From DATJGR01 sp041739525 (GTDB lineage: Bacteria > Pseudomonadota > Gammaproteobacteria > Pseudomonadales > Azotimanducaceae): a stretch of 64,000 bases of DNA. The position numbers were made by a program, and so were the translations under genes. Location of the stretch: assembly GCA_041739525.1 (NCBI GenBank), contig JBGSNQ010000062.1, positions 27,027 through 91,026 on the forward strand. Direction: 5' to 3'. Below are positions 1-8,167 of the stretch, one piece after another (positions within the stretch are counted from its first letter, which is position 1; each line of letters opens with the position of its first letter). The notes beneath the pieces are model-generated. The model was not told where the DNA came from. It ran no database searches and worked only from the letters and a program-made list of their open reading frames with translations.

Positions 1-44
1 CCCGCACCCGTGATCCACGCGACCTTGTCGTTCAACTTACGCAT
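1..44 (-). CDS. Short-chain dehydrogenase/reductase (SDR), 5' end only
   Basis: The minus strand opens with ATG at 44 and reads MRKLNDKVAWITGAG before leaving the window. This is the classic SDR start: a short beta-strand followed by the TGxxxGxG dinucleotide-binding loop, of which TGAG is visible. A GGAG ribosome site lies 7 to 10 bases upstream of the ATG. The substrate cannot be told from 15 residues. It faces left, away from the F420 genes, so nothing links it to them except proximity. Confidence rests on the motif plus the ribosome site. Confidence 0.72.
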   Translation of the reverse strand, partial: MRKLNDKVAWITGA

Positions 45-252
45 CCCTATACTCCGCGCCCGCAAAATGGTGTCCGCACCAATGTTGCGCAGCTCGAGCG
101 GCCTTGCACAAGCATGGTTCGATTTTCTCGAGGTTCGACGCGATCTCGCGAACGTGGTCGAAGCGAAAACTCAATGAAATCAGCCGTTCCCGCGAGTTTC
201 GCCGGAGTTGGCGTAATTTTTGTTTCATAAACGTCGGGTAGGGTTCAGACAC

Positions 253-486
253 ATGACGAGGAATGCATCGATGCGCACAACGGAACAGCGAATCATCGAC
301 ACGATCATCGACCCGATTCCGGTTTTCGGTCCCCTGCTGGCCGACCTCTTCTATACGTGGTCGGGGCTTGCCGACGCGATGAACCTGCGGCGTCTTCCAG
401 ACGCAATCGCGCCTTTGCCGCCCGGTGACAACGTCGTGCGGCTCGCCGCGAAACCCGACGCTGTCACCGTTCGCAAGGCGGCCTGA
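253..486 (+). CDS. Small hypothetical protein (77 aa)
   Basis: I do not recognise this protein. An upstream in-frame TTG at 220 would lengthen it, but the ATG at 253 has a GGGTAGGG purine run about 10 bases before it and is preferred. The product has a mildly hydrophobic middle (IIDPIPVFGPLLADLFYTW) and no signal peptide or metal motif. It ends 21 bases before the convergent LLM gene. Codon use looks coding-like, with mostly C or G in third positions, but there is no family support, so it could be a chance frame. Confidence 0.45.
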   Translation: MTRNASMRTTEQRIIDTIIDPIPVFGPLLADLFYTWSGLADAMNLRRLPDAIAPLPPGDNVVRLAAKPDAVTVRKAA

Positions 487-507
487 TCCACACTTCGTTG
501 CGGGACG

Positions 508-1416
508 TCAGCCGTTCAGGCTCGCCACGAACTGCAACGTCCGTTCGGCCTCCGCCGCGTCTCCCGCTGAGACGGCAACGTTCAGATCGGTGACGCCGAT
601 GTTGCGCAATCGGTCGATGGCGCCGCGCAGATAGTTTTCGTCGCCTGCCAGCGCAACGTCCGCCGGACCTTTCACTCCTTCACGATCGAGCATCGCGCGA
701 TACGACGGCAACTGTCCGTAGATCGTCAGCTGGTTTGCGATCCGCTGGCGCGCCTCATCTGGCTTGTTGGTCAATACCACCGGAAAACCACCGACCACGA
801 TCGGGGCGGGTTTGCCGGCATCGCGCGCTGCCGCGGAAAGCGACGGCACGATGTGTTTTTCCATCGTCTTCGGCCCGACCATCCACGTAACGGTACCGTC
901 GGCGAGTTCGCCTGTGAGCTTCAACATCGCGGGGCCGAGCGCCGCAACCAGCAGAGGCACGCGCTTCGCACCCGGCACCGAGATCGCCACGCCATGCACA
1001 CGGTATTCGTCGCCGTCGTGCTGCACGGTTTCGCCGCGTAGCAGCGGACCCAGCACCTGCAGGTATTCGCGCATGTGCGACGCGGGCTTCGCGTACGAAA
1101 ATCCCAACATGTTCTCGATGACGATCTGGTGCGACAGTCCGATGCCGAGTTGAAAGCGGTTGTCGCTTGCGGCGGCTGCCGTCAGCGCCTGTGACGCAAG
1201 TGCGGTGGGATGTCGCGGATACGTCGGCACCACCGCCGTGCCCAACCCGATGCGTTTTGTCGAAGCCCCGATCACCGACAATGCGCCAATCGCGTCGTAC
1301 GACATCATCTGCGCCATCCAAACGCTCGCGAACTTCAGTTCCTCCATTCGCTGCGCCGACTTGACGAGGTCGTTCAGCGTCTCGCCGCCAACGCCGATGA
1401 TCATTCCGATGCGCAT
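508..1416 (-). CDS. LLM-class (luciferase-like) F420-dependent oxidoreductase
   Basis: A 302-residue TIM-barrel enzyme of the bacterial luciferase superfamily, probably using F420/F420H2 for hydride transfer. It starts MRIGMIIGVGG, the first barrel strand, and carries the conserved KRIGLGTAVVP strand, a YPRHP turn and the LGIGLSH loop near residues 105-112. This pattern recalls the MSMEG_4879-type subfamily as I remember it. The frame is open 19 codons further, but ATG 1416 has GGAGTGAAC directly before it and matches the family start. It is divergent from npdG-cofE (134 bases between start codons), so enzyme and cofactor supply may share a promoter region. Substrate unknown; an FMN-dependent relative cannot be excluded. 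Confidence 0.88.
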   Translation of the reverse strand: MRIGMIIGVGGETLNDLVKSAQRMEELKFASVWMAQMMSYDAIGALSVIGASTKRIGLGTAVVPTYPRHPTALASQALTAAAASDNRFQLGIGLSHQIVIENMLGFSYAKPASHMREYLQVLGPLLRGETVQHDGDEYRVHGVAISVPGAKRVPLLVAALGPAMLKLTGELADGTVTWMVGPKTMEKHIVPSLSAAARDAGKPAPIVVGGFPVVLTNKPDEARQRIANQLTIYGQLPSYRAMLDREGVKGPADVALAGDENYLRGAIDRLRNIGVTDLNVAVSAGDAAEAERTLQFVASLNG

Positions 1417-1549
1417 GTTCACTCCGAAATCTGCAGGGTCGCCGATAGCAACAGCAATCGGCTGACGGGTCAAGCCGGTTTCGACACCGGCACGTGGACG
1501 ACCCCCGCGCGATTAAGGCTAGAATCCACCGCTCATTTGGAGGACGTTC

Positions 1550-2212
1550 ATGGCAAAAGAAACCATCGCCATTCTCGGCGGTACCGGCGATCTCGGCACT
1601 GGGCTCGCGATTCGTTGGGCGAAGGCCGGACACGCGATCATCATCGGCTCGCGCACGCAGGAGAAGGCCGACGCAGCCGTCGCCGAACTCAAGAAGATCA
1701 GCCCGCAAACCCCCGCGAGAGCAATGATGAATTCCGCGGCTGCTGCCGCGGGCGACATCGTCGTACTCACCGTGCCGTTCGAGCATCAACTGTCGACGCT
1801 CGAATCCGTGCGTGACGGTCTGCAGGGCAAGATCCTGATCGACGTAACGGTGCCGCTGATTCCGCCGAAGGTGGGCACGGTGCAACTGCCGCCGGAAGGC
1901 TCTGCCGGCAAGCGTGCGCAGAACTATCTCGGCGACGGCGTGAAGGTTGTCACTGCATTTCAAAATGTCGCGGCGCACCTGCTGCAACAGGACGTGAAGA
2001 TCGAATGCGACGTGCTGGTTGCCGGCAACAGCAAAGAGGCGCGCGACAAGGTGGTGGAACTCGTAGAGATCGCCGGCATGACCGGCTGGCATGCGGGTCC
2101 GATCGAGAACTCGGCCGCGGCTGAAGCACTGACGTCGATCCTCATCCAGATCAACCGCCGCCACTCGATCTCCCATTCGGGTATCAAGATCGTCGGCCAG
2201 AGCGATCACTGA
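1550..2212 (+). CDS. npdG: F420H2:NADP oxidoreductase (NADPH-dependent F420 reductase)
   Basis: A 220-residue cytoplasmic enzyme that transfers hydride between NADPH and F420, here presumably making F420H2 for the LLM enzymes. The N terminus IAILGGTGDLGTGLA is the Fno-type Rossmann glycine motif (GGTGxxGxGxA). It is followed by GSRTQEKA, with Arg/Thr placed to bind the NADP 2'-phosphate, as in archaeal Fno. Length fits the family. ATG 1550 follows a strong GGAGG at spacing 7. A TAGAAT hexamer at 1520-1525 is a possible -10 box. cofE follows after only 4 bases, so the two are co-transcribed. In bacteria this gene generally marks F420 use, which supports the identities around it. Confidence 0.93.
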   Translation: MAKETIAILGGTGDLGTGLAIRWAKAGHAIIIGSRTQEKADAAVAELKKISPQTPARAMMNSAAAAAGDIVVLTVPFEHQLSTLESVRDGLQGKILIDVTVPLIPPKVGTVQLPPEGSAGKRAQNYLGDGVKVVTAFQNVAAHLLQQDVKIECDVLVAGNSKEARDKVVELVEIAGMTGWHAGPIENSAAAEALTSILIQINRRHSISHSGIKIVGQSDH

Positions 2213-2216
2213 AACC

Positions 2217-2978
2217 GTGCCCGCGCTCACCTTCACCCCGATTGCGGGTATCCCGATGGTGAAGGCCGGCGACGATCTCGCGGGCCTGATCCTCACTGCG
2301 CTCACTGCACAGAAGCTGCAACTGCAAGGCGGCGACATTCTGGTGGTGGCGCAGAAGATCGTGTCGAAAGCCGAAGGGCGACAGCTTCCGCTTGCCTCGA
2401 TCACACCCAGTCGCGAAGCGATCGAACTGGCGAAGGAAACCGAAAAGGATCCACGCCTGGTTGAACTGATCCTGCGCGAGTCGACCACAGTGTTGCGCAA
2501 GAAGCCCGGCGTCCTGATCGTACGGCACCGGCTCGGATTGGTCGGCGCACAAGCCGGCATCGACCAGTCGAACATCGAGCACGACGCGGACGAACACGCG
2601 CTGCTGCTTCCTGAAGATCCCGACGCTTCGGCACGGCGCATTCGAGATGCTGTAGCCAAAGCAACCGGCGTGCGCCCGGGCGTGATCGTTAGCGACAGCA
2701 TGAATCGCCCGTGGAGGCTCGGCACGATCGGCGGTGCAATCGGCAGTGCCGGCATCGCCGTGCTCGACGACCGCCGCGGCCTGCACGACATCTACGGGCG
2801 CGAAATGAAAGTGACGCTGATCAACCGCGCCGACTCGATCGCCACCGCCGCAACGCTGGTGATGGGCGAAACCACGGAAAAAACGCCGGCGGCGCTGGTG
2901 CGCGGGTTTCCGCAGGAAGACAGCCCGCAAACTGCGCGCGACGTCATCCGGCCGCTCGAGGAAGACATGTTCCGCTGA
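2217..2978 (+). CDS. cofE: Coenzyme F420-0:L-glutamate ligase
   Basis: A 253-residue GTP-dependent ligase that adds gamma-linked glutamates to F420-0. It starts with GTG 2217, four bases after npdG. Family features visible are GDILVVAQKIVSKAEGR near residues 39-55, the IVRHRLGLVGAQAGIDQSN stretch near 98-116 (metal/GTP region), and VSDSMNRPWRLGTIGGAIG near 160-178. The length is that of standalone archaeal CofE. The C-terminal FMN nitroreductase-like domain of actinobacterial FbiB is absent. In FbiB that domain reduces dehydro-F420-0 made from phosphoenolpyruvate, so this organism either uses another precursor or encodes the reductase elsewhere. Confidence 0.93.
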   Translation: MPALTFTPIAGIPMVKAGDDLAGLILTALTAQKLQLQGGDILVVAQKIVSKAEGRQLPLASITPSREAIELAKETEKDPRLVELILRESTTVLRKKPGVLIVRHRLGLVGAQAGIDQSNIEHDADEHALLLPEDPDASARRIRDAVAKATGVRPGVIVSDSMNRPWRLGTIGGAIGSAGIAVLDDRRGLHDIYGREMKVTLINRADSIATAATLVMGETTEKTPAALVRGFPQEDSPQTARDVIRPLEEDMFR

Positions 2979-3093
2979 TGACTAACTCTGTACGAATGGA
3001 CCGCGTGAAGGTGCGTCCGCCGCTAGCTTGAGTAGCACCTGGTAGCGCCGCCCCGTACAATCGGATCCCGCAATCTTCACTGCGAGCACTCAA

Positions 3094-4146
3094 ATGCCCA
3101 GTGTTCCGATTGTTTCAGATGATGCGCACATCACGGTCATCGGCGGATACGTCGGCGCGATTGTACGTGCGCTCCAAGCACGCGGCATCGCGACAGATTC
3201 CGTCCTGAACACTGCCGGCATCTCTCAGGCGCCCTCGAACGATCCACTGAACCGGATACCGCTGACGTCGGTCCGACAACTGTTGGCGGCCGCAGTCGAA
3301 ACCACTAAAGACCCCTACTTCGGTTTGTATGCCGCCGACTTCCTGCACCCGGCAAACCTTCACGCGCTTGGTTATTCAATGACCGCAAGCGCAACACTGC
3401 GGGAGTTGTGCCAACGCATGACTCGATACTTCCGTCTCCTTTCCGGCTCATCCAGGCCCGAAATGAACATCCGCAATGGCGAAGCGCGGCTGGAGTTTCT
3501 GCTCATCACCGAATCACCGCCGCTGACTGACGACCTCTTCGGTTTGTTTCTCGTGCGCCTGTTCTCTGAACTCTCCGATGGAAAGGTCCGGCCGATCCGG
3601 ATCGAGCAACACCGACCGAATCCGCCCGACAACGGCGTGCGGCACCGTCTTGCGTTCGGATGTCCCGTCTCCTTCGGCAACAGCCACACATCCCTGGTAT
3701 TCGACGCTTCTGCACTCGAGGTGCCGCTAACAGGCGCCAGCCGCGAACTTGCCGAACAGAACGAACGGATCGTGGTCAGCTATCTCGCGAAGCTCGACCG
3801 AAGCGACATTCGGGCGCGCGTTTGTGCGTTGCTACTCCAGGAGTTTCCGTCTGGAAACGTGACAAAGGAGAGTATCGCGAGAAAGCTCTGCATGAGTCCG
3901 CGTACGCTGCAGGTCAAGCTCGCACGGAGTAACACGACATTTCACGACGTCGTCAACGAGACGCGGCTCGCCTTGGCTCGCGGATATATCGACAACTCCG
4001 CGATGTCGATCACAGAGATTGCGTACCTGCTCGGGTTTTCCAACACCAGCAATTTCAGCCGCGCATTCAAACACTGGACGGGCCACACGCCAACTAACGA
4101 TACGGTCCGGCTGCGTCGGCCCGAAACGCAACGGCCCCGCATTTGA
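3094..4146 (+). CDS. AraC-family transcriptional regulator (OruR/ArgR-like type)
   Basis: A 350-residue DNA-binding regulator. Residues about 20-210 resemble the arabinose-binding-type N-terminal domain of OruR-like AraC proteins, including LLAAAVETTKDPYFGLYAADFLHP and LHALGYSMTAS. Residues about 250-345 form the double helix-turn-helix: KESIARKLCMSPRTLQVKL is the first, and SITEIAYLLGFSNTSNFSRA with FKHWTGHTP is the signature second. Such proteins usually sense a small hydrophobic or amino-acid effector and activate nearby catabolic genes. It lies 115 bases after cofE and is convergent with the vWA-OmpA gene. No operator is evident, so its target is unknown. A perfect hairpin overlaps its stop codon. 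Confidence 0.9.
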   Translation: MPSVPIVSDDAHITVIGGYVGAIVRALQARGIATDSVLNTAGISQAPSNDPLNRIPLTSVRQLLAAAVETTKDPYFGLYAADFLHPANLHALGYSMTASATLRELCQRMTRYFRLLSGSSRPEMNIRNGEARLEFLLITESPPLTDDLFGLFLVRLFSELSDGKVRPIRIEQHRPNPPDNGVRHRLAFGCPVSFGNSHTSLVFDASALEVPLTGASRELAEQNERIVVSYLAKLDRSDIRARVCALLLQEFPSGNVTKESIARKLCMSPRTLQVKLARSNTTFHDVVNETRLALARGYIDNSAMSITEIAYLLGFSNTSNFSRAFKHWTGHTPTNDTVRLRRPETQRPRI

Positions 4147-4156
4147 GCGGGGCCGT
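4131..4156. terminator. Perfect 10-bp GC hairpin across the AraC stop codon
   Basis: The arms ACGGCCCCGC (4131-4140) and GCGGGGCCGT (4147-4156) pair perfectly, with a 6-base loop ATTTGA that contains the TGA stop. It sits between convergent genes and probably acts as a bidirectional terminator. Neither side has a good T-tract, so it could instead be a 3'-end-protecting hairpin. Confidence 0.6.
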
Positions 4157-4185
4157 CTGAATCGTTCGAAATTGCGGATCTCTGG

Positions 4186-5259
4186 CTAGAGTCCTCCCAC
4201 GTTGACCTCGACGCGCCGGTTCTTCGCCATGTTTTCAGGCGTGTCGTTAGCAACGATCGGGTTATCGGGCCCGTACCAGAAAAGCACCAGGCGAGAGTCG
4301 TCGATGCCGTCTTTCGTCTTCAGGTAGCTCGCGACCATCTCGGCGCGACTACGAGAGAGCCCCTCGTTGTGATCTCTGCTTCCGGAGTTGTCGGTATACC
4401 CGGCAATAACTGCGTAGGCTTTGGGGTTCGCCTTCAAGTACACCGAGAGCTCGTCCAATTCGGACTTGTCCTTGGCAGAGAGCTCCGTCTCATTGTTCGC
4501 GAAGTTGATGTCGTCCACTTTGAGTCCAACGATCTTCTTGTCGGTGGTCGTAACGACATGTTCCGTTACCCGCACGTCGAACAGCGCGCCGGACGTGTAG
4601 TCGGGCCGATTGATGAAATCGGCAAGTGGGATCAATCGCGAGCACGCGTTGAGGGAAGCGACGTCCTGCTTGAGCGTGGTTTCCTTGTTCGGCGATGCGG
4701 TGCTGATCACGTAGAAGCAGACGTCGTAGGTAGAGGCGAGCCTTTTGGCAACCTCGGCGGGACTCCCTCCCGTGTATTCTCCGTCGGAGAACAGGAATAC
4801 CGCGGTCCTGCCTTTTAGCGGCTTGAGCACATCCTCGAGCTTCTCGAGCCCATACTTGAGTGGTGTCGGGCCACTGCCCTTTGCCGGGACGGTATCGAGC
4901 GCGGCCGCGATCTTCGCGCGGTCGTAGGGCACCACAGGGGCGATCTGCTGCCACGTTGTATACGTGTAGAGACCCATGTTGATCCCAACATCCGGGAAGT
5001 AGGAATTCCTCCTCTTGAGCTCGTTTGACACCGCCTGGATCTTGGGTGTTTCCGTGCCCTTGAGATCCCCGTTCATCGACGACGAGGTATCGAGTAAGAA
5101 GATGGCGTTGTCCGCAACCCGGACCAATTGCTCCTTCTTGATCACGCCATTAACAAAGTCCTCCTGCGTGACTACTTCGACAGCGAGCGATGGCAGCGCG
5201 ATTGCGCTACCGACGATTCCGGCCAGTAAGGCGTTGCGAGCATTCGACATTGTTTTCAT
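4186..5259 (-). CDS. vWA domain - OmpA C-terminal domain envelope protein
   Basis: A 357-residue exported protein. The signal peptide is about residues 1-27 (hydrophobic core LLAGIVGSAIALPSLA). A von Willebrand A domain follows, with the MIDAS start LLDTSSSMNGD (DxSxS near residues 56-60). The C-terminal third is an OmpA-like peptidoglycan-binding domain, with AGYTDNSGSRDHNEGLSRSRA and the final KNRRVEVNV. It likely sits in the periplasm on peptidoglycan and binds a protein partner through a metal site. It follows a TSP3-OmpA lipoprotein gene by 17 bases, so the two form an operon. A GGGGGA site precedes the ATG. Partner and process are unknown. Confidence 0.88.
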   Translation of the reverse strand: MKTMSNARNALLAGIVGSAIALPSLAVEVVTQEDFVNGVIKKEQLVRVADNAIFLLDTSSSMNGDLKGTETPKIQAVSNELKRRNSYFPDVGINMGLYTYTTWQQIAPVVPYDRAKIAAALDTVPAKGSGPTPLKYGLEKLEDVLKPLKGRTAVFLFSDGEYTGGSPAEVAKRLASTYDVCFYVISTASPNKETTLKQDVASLNACSRLIPLADFINRPDYTSGALFDVRVTEHVVTTTDKKIVGLKVDDINFANNETELSAKDKSELDELSVYLKANPKAYAVIAGYTDNSGSRDHNEGLSRSRAEMVASYLKTKDGIDDSRLVLFWYGPDNPIVANDTPENMAKNRRVEVNVGGL

Positions 5260-5276
5260 GATTTTCCCCCTATCGA

Positions 5277-5849
5277 TTAGAGTGCCGGACCGCAGTCGGT
5301 ACGACGTATCGTCACCCGACGGTTGCTGGCACGCCCCTCTTCAGTACTGTTGTCAGCGATCGGATCGGCTGCACCATATCCCTTCGTGGCAAAACGGTCG
5401 CCCAATACGACCCCTTTCGATTTCAGATATTCCGCTACCGCATCGGCGCGCTCCTTGGACAACTTCTCGTTGTAAGCCGGATCGCCGACATTGTCGGTAT
5501 AACCATCGATCTCGCCCGCAACGAATTGCAGCTTCGGACTCGTCATTAGGGCGGCCAGCCTATCGAGTTCGGCCTTGTCGGCTGCGTCCACCAGGTTGGC
5601 CGAATCGTTCGCAAAGTGGGTTTGCAGCGTGTAGTCGCAGTTGCAACCGGCCGCTCCGACCCGCGTTCCCGCCTTCGTGTCGGGGCATTGGTCATTCGTA
5701 TCGCAGATGCCATCCATATCGGTATCAGCACACTTTGCCGGCGCCGCGGCGAGCGGAGGTGGGGCGGGTTTCTTTTCCTCCCCGCAGCCGGCCAGCAGCC
5801 CTAGGGCAAGCAGGCCTGAGAATACGAATGCATGTTGGGTTCTGTTCAT
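5277..5849 (-). CDS. OmpA-family lipoprotein with thrombospondin type-3 repeat
   Basis: A 190-residue predicted outer-membrane lipoprotein. The signal ends in the lipobox LLAGC (Cys near residue 22), followed by a proline/alanine-rich linker. An acidic calcium-binding-type TSP3 segment (DTDMDGICDTNDQCPDT) comes next, then an OmpA C-terminal domain with IDGYTDNVGDPAYNEKLSKER and a final SNRRVTIRRTDCGPAL. The domain binds peptidoglycan, so the protein likely tethers outer membrane to cell wall. The last residues (RRTDCGPA) match the next OmpA gene, which points to duplication. GGGAGAGGGA lies upstream of the ATG. The downstream neighbour, the vWA-OmpA gene, is probably co-transcribed. Confidence 0.88.
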   Translation of the reverse strand: MNRTQHAFVFSGLLALGLLAGCGEEKKPAPPPLAAAPAKCADTDMDGICDTNDQCPDTKAGTRVGAAGCNCDYTLQTHFANDSANLVDAADKAELDRLAALMTSPKLQFVAGEIDGYTDNVGDPAYNEKLSKERADAVAEYLKSKGVVLGDRFATKGYGAADPIADNSTEEGRASNRRVTIRRTDCGPAL

Positions 5850-5920
5850 CTGATGGTCCCTCTCCCTTCATTCAAGTTTTTTTGATGTCGTGTTCGTGTC
5901 GGCTTTACGCGCGGTATCGC

Positions 5921-6097
5921 TCAAGGACGGTATCTTCGGTCAGATACGAGCGCGGAATATTGAGTGAGACCGAGGCCGACGAGCGCCTTCGCGAACAGTC
6001 GCGCCTGTAGCGCATCGACGGTTCGAGGGTCGACGCTCCCAGGCAGAAACCGGCGACGATCTTCGGCAGACTTCGGTCCCTTCGTGTCAGGTTCCAT
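5921..6097 (-). CDS. Possible small protein (58 aa), unrecognised
   Basis: An open frame of 58 codons (MEPDTKGPKSAEDRRRFLPG...) lies in the 311-base gap between the two TSP3-OmpA genes, on the same strand. A weak GGAAC purine site is 10-14 bases upstream. The first half is charged and the second half is mildly hydrophobic (ALQARLFAKALVGLGL). I know no family for it. It may simply be an open stretch of leader DNA. Confidence 0.3.
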   Translation of the reverse strand: MEPDTKGPKSAEDRRRFLPGSVDPRTVDALQARLFAKALVGLGLTQYSALVSDRRYRP

Positions 6098-6117
6098 GTT
6101 GGTTACGTTCCATACGC

Positions 6118-6142
6118 GGCCCGCGACACGCCGTCGCGGGCC
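6118..6142 (-). terminator. Hairpin after the beta-barrel OmpA gene
   Basis: GGCCCGCGAC (6118-6127) and GTCGCGGGCC (6133-6142) form a perfect 10-bp stem with a 5-base loop. It starts 18 bases beyond the stop of the minus-strand OmpA gene. There is no clear T-run, so termination strength is uncertain, but position and symmetry fit a transcript end. It would separate this gene from the OmpA lipoprotein operon. Confidence 0.55.
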
Positions 6143-6160
6143 GGGACGTTCGGGCAGACG

Positions 6161-7321
6161 CTAGTGTGCGGGACCGCAGTCGGTACGTCGCAGGACGACG
6201 CGCCGGTTCAGGGCACGCCCCTCTGCGGTGTCGTTACTCGCCACGGGATGGGCCTCGCCGAAGCCGTTGACCACGAATCGGTCACCCAGACTCACGCCTT
6301 GTGCCTTCACGTAGTCCGCTACCGCCTGCGGGCGACGTTTCGACAGGCCGAGGTTGTACGATTCATCGCCAGTGCTGTCGGTAAAGCCGTTCACCTCTCC
6401 CGCAATGAATGCAACCTTGGGGTCCTTCAGGACTGGGATGATCACGTCAATCTTCGCTTTGTCGCCGGCACTTAGTACGGCCGAGTTGAACGCAAATTCC
6501 AGCGTCAGCGTGTAGTCGCAATCACAACCGCCCTCGCTGACACGCGCGCCGGCCGGCGTACCCGGGCACTGGTCAACCGCATCACAAACGCCATCGCGAT
6601 CACCATCCGGACACTTCGCCGGCGGAGCCGCTGTGGGCTTCGGCGCCGGTGCCGGCGGCGGTGTCGAGGCCACTACCGGTGCAGGCGTCTCCTTCTCGCG
6701 GTAGAACGTGTACTGCAGGCTACCCGTGACGGCATACAGGTCGTCTAGCTTGTCGACATCGTAGGCTTCGTATTCGGCACGAATCGCCCAATGGCCGAAG
6801 TTGTACATAGCGCCGGCGCCGTAAGCCATCATGCCGTTGCCTTCACTCGAATCGTTGCTCGTCGTACCTGCAGGTGGAACCGGTCCGGGGAAACGCAGCT
6901 TGGTCTCTACATCGATGTTCGCCGCGATGCCGCCGACTTTGGCGAACAGGTCGAAGTTGCCGAGCGGCAGGTACAGCACACCAAAGCCCTGCCAGCCGTT
7001 GGCCGACACTTCGGCTTCGATCCTCTCCGGGTTCCCCGTCACTACGGGAGAAAAAGTCTGGCTCTCACTCGCGTTGCCCAGCTCGATGTAGCCGCCCTCT
7101 ATGCCGAACCAGTTCGTGAAGTTGTAACCGCCATAGAACTTGTAAGCATTGTCGCTCTCGTCGACTTTTAGCGTCGGACCCACGTTGTTGTCCGACTCCG
7201 CCTCCATCGTCGACTGGCCTGCGCCTATGCCCAGGAAAAGTCCTTCCTCCGCACCAAACGCACTGCTCATTGCTAATACCGAGACAAGCGCACCACTCAG
7301 CACCATCCCTTGATTCATCAT
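6161..7321 (-). CDS. OmpA-like protein: beta-barrel, TSP3 linker, peptidoglycan-binding domain
   Basis: A 386-residue outer-membrane protein. The signal peptide is about residues 1-23. Residues 27-210 form an OmpA/OmpW-like 8-strand barrel (GLFLGIGAGQSTME at the first strand, YKFYGGYNFTNWFGIEGGYIELG next) closing near LQYTFYREK. A proline/alanine linker and a TSP3 acidic repeat (DGDRDGVCDAVDQCPGTP) precede the C-terminal OmpA domain, with VNGFTDSTGDESYNLGLSKRR and LNRRVVLRRTDCGPAH. This is the same architecture as Pseudomonas OprF/OmpA with TSP3 loops, a structural link between outer membrane and cell wall. GGAGAGGG precedes the ATG. It is the likely parent of the two smaller OmpA paralogues downstream. 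Confidence 0.92.
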   Translation of the reverse strand: MMNQGMVLSGALVSVLAMSSAFGAEEGLFLGIGAGQSTMEAESDNNVGPTLKVDESDNAYKFYGGYNFTNWFGIEGGYIELGNASESQTFSPVVTGNPERIEAEVSANGWQGFGVLYLPLGNFDLFAKVGGIAANIDVETKLRFPGPVPPAGTTSNDSSEGNGMMAYGAGAMYNFGHWAIRAEYEAYDVDKLDDLYAVTGSLQYTFYREKETPAPVVASTPPPAPAPKPTAAPPAKCPDGDRDGVCDAVDQCPGTPAGARVSEGGCDCDYTLTLEFAFNSAVLSAGDKAKIDVIIPVLKDPKVAFIAGEVNGFTDSTGDESYNLGLSKRRPQAVADYVKAQGVSLGDRFVVNGFGEAHPVASNDTAEGRALNRRVVLRRTDCGPAH

Positions 7322-7744
7322 ATCCCTCTCCGTTCATGATTCTTTTTTGACGAAACCGAACCAATTCCGCGACGCGACGCGCGTCCAGCCATAGACGCTA
7401 CGCCTTCCGTAGCTGTTGGCGCCTGTTCACAACGAGCAAATCGTCATTCCCACTCGACCCAATCCGGCGACATTGACGACGCATGGCGATGCGCCTGCGT
7501 TTTGCTCGCCAAATACGCAAAATGTCACGGAGGCGCGCCGGTTTCATCGAACGATTCCCTGCGACTAGCCAAACAAGAACGTCAAGTTCAACGCGGCACT
7601 TGGCTGACGATACAACGCAGGTTGGCGCAGTTGATCTACACCTGAGAAGCACGTCTCAATGTCGCCCTGCTCATGTGAGCTACCTGTAATTTCGGGACCA
7701 GTGCGCAGGAGTGCTTATACGGCGGACGTTATCGTCGCTTCGCC
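7322..7744. other. Intergenic region, 423 bases
   Basis: This region holds the leader and promoter of the minus-strand OmpA gene at its left end (an A-rich TCAAAAAAGAATCATG stretch near 7337-7352, read on the minus strand). Short open frames exist on both strands but have no ribosome site or recognisable product. I see no RNA gene or mobile-element remnant. Confidence 0.5.
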
Positions 7745-8002
7745 ATGAACATCACCGACATCACGAATGCTGCTCTGCTCGAACTTCATCGAGAGAGCAT
7801 CGGTTTACGCGAAGCCACCTTTCAGTCCGGCGTACCGGCCTGGGCGCGCGACCAGCAAAGCGCGCGGCACGATGAAATCGTTCGCGAGATGGTCCGGCGG
7901 GGTTTGCTGGGCGGGAGACCGCCGTCGCGAACGTCCACACTTCGATCGGTTGGACCTTCGCCGGCGCTGTTGTCCGTACTCCGTTCAGGGCTCCGCGCTT
8001 AA
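7745..8002 (+). CDS. Small hypothetical protein (85 aa)
   Basis: Unrecognised. The first 60 residues look protein-like, with an amphipathic helix (ITNAALLELHRESIGL) and a charged WARDQQSARHDEIVREMVRRG segment. The serine/arginine-rich tail is less convincing. No clear ribosome site precedes ATG 7745. It lies on the same strand as cofD, 165 bases upstream, but nothing ties it to F420 synthesis. Confidence 0.42.
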   Translation: MNITDITNAALLELHRESIGLREATFQSGVPAWARDQQSARHDEIVREMVRRGLLGGRPPSRTSTLRSVGPSPALLSVLRSGLRA

Positions 8003-8167
8003 CCGGTCGACCCATTGGCTGTACACCGGTATTCTCGGCGCCGCGCAGTTCGCGCGTTTCCTTTACCTGAGAGCCCACCGAGAGCCGCAACAGCCGTGCA
8101 ACCCGTCAGAATTCGAAAGGCAATCGAATGCCCGTAACATACCGGCACGGTGGGTTGCTTCACTGAG

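Noticed and set aside
37..252. 71-aa minus-strand frame at the left edge
   Set aside because: It overlaps the SDR start region, has no ribosome site, and its composition (Cys/His-rich end) does not look like protein.
755..2791. Very long minus-strand frame opposite npdG and cofE
   Set aside because: It is an antisense shadow of GC-rich genes; the Arg/Ser-rich product matches nothing and the plus-strand genes are certain.
7398..7689. Overlapping short frames on both strands between OmpA and the 85-aa gene
   Set aside because: No ribosome sites, no recognisable domains, and arginine-rich composition typical of shadow frames.
8063..8110. CTGAGA-containing stretch upstream of cofD resembling a TPP riboswitch
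   Set aside because: Only the CTGAGA element is present. The 3' ACCTGAT-type partner and the expected stems are missing, and cofD has no thiamine link.
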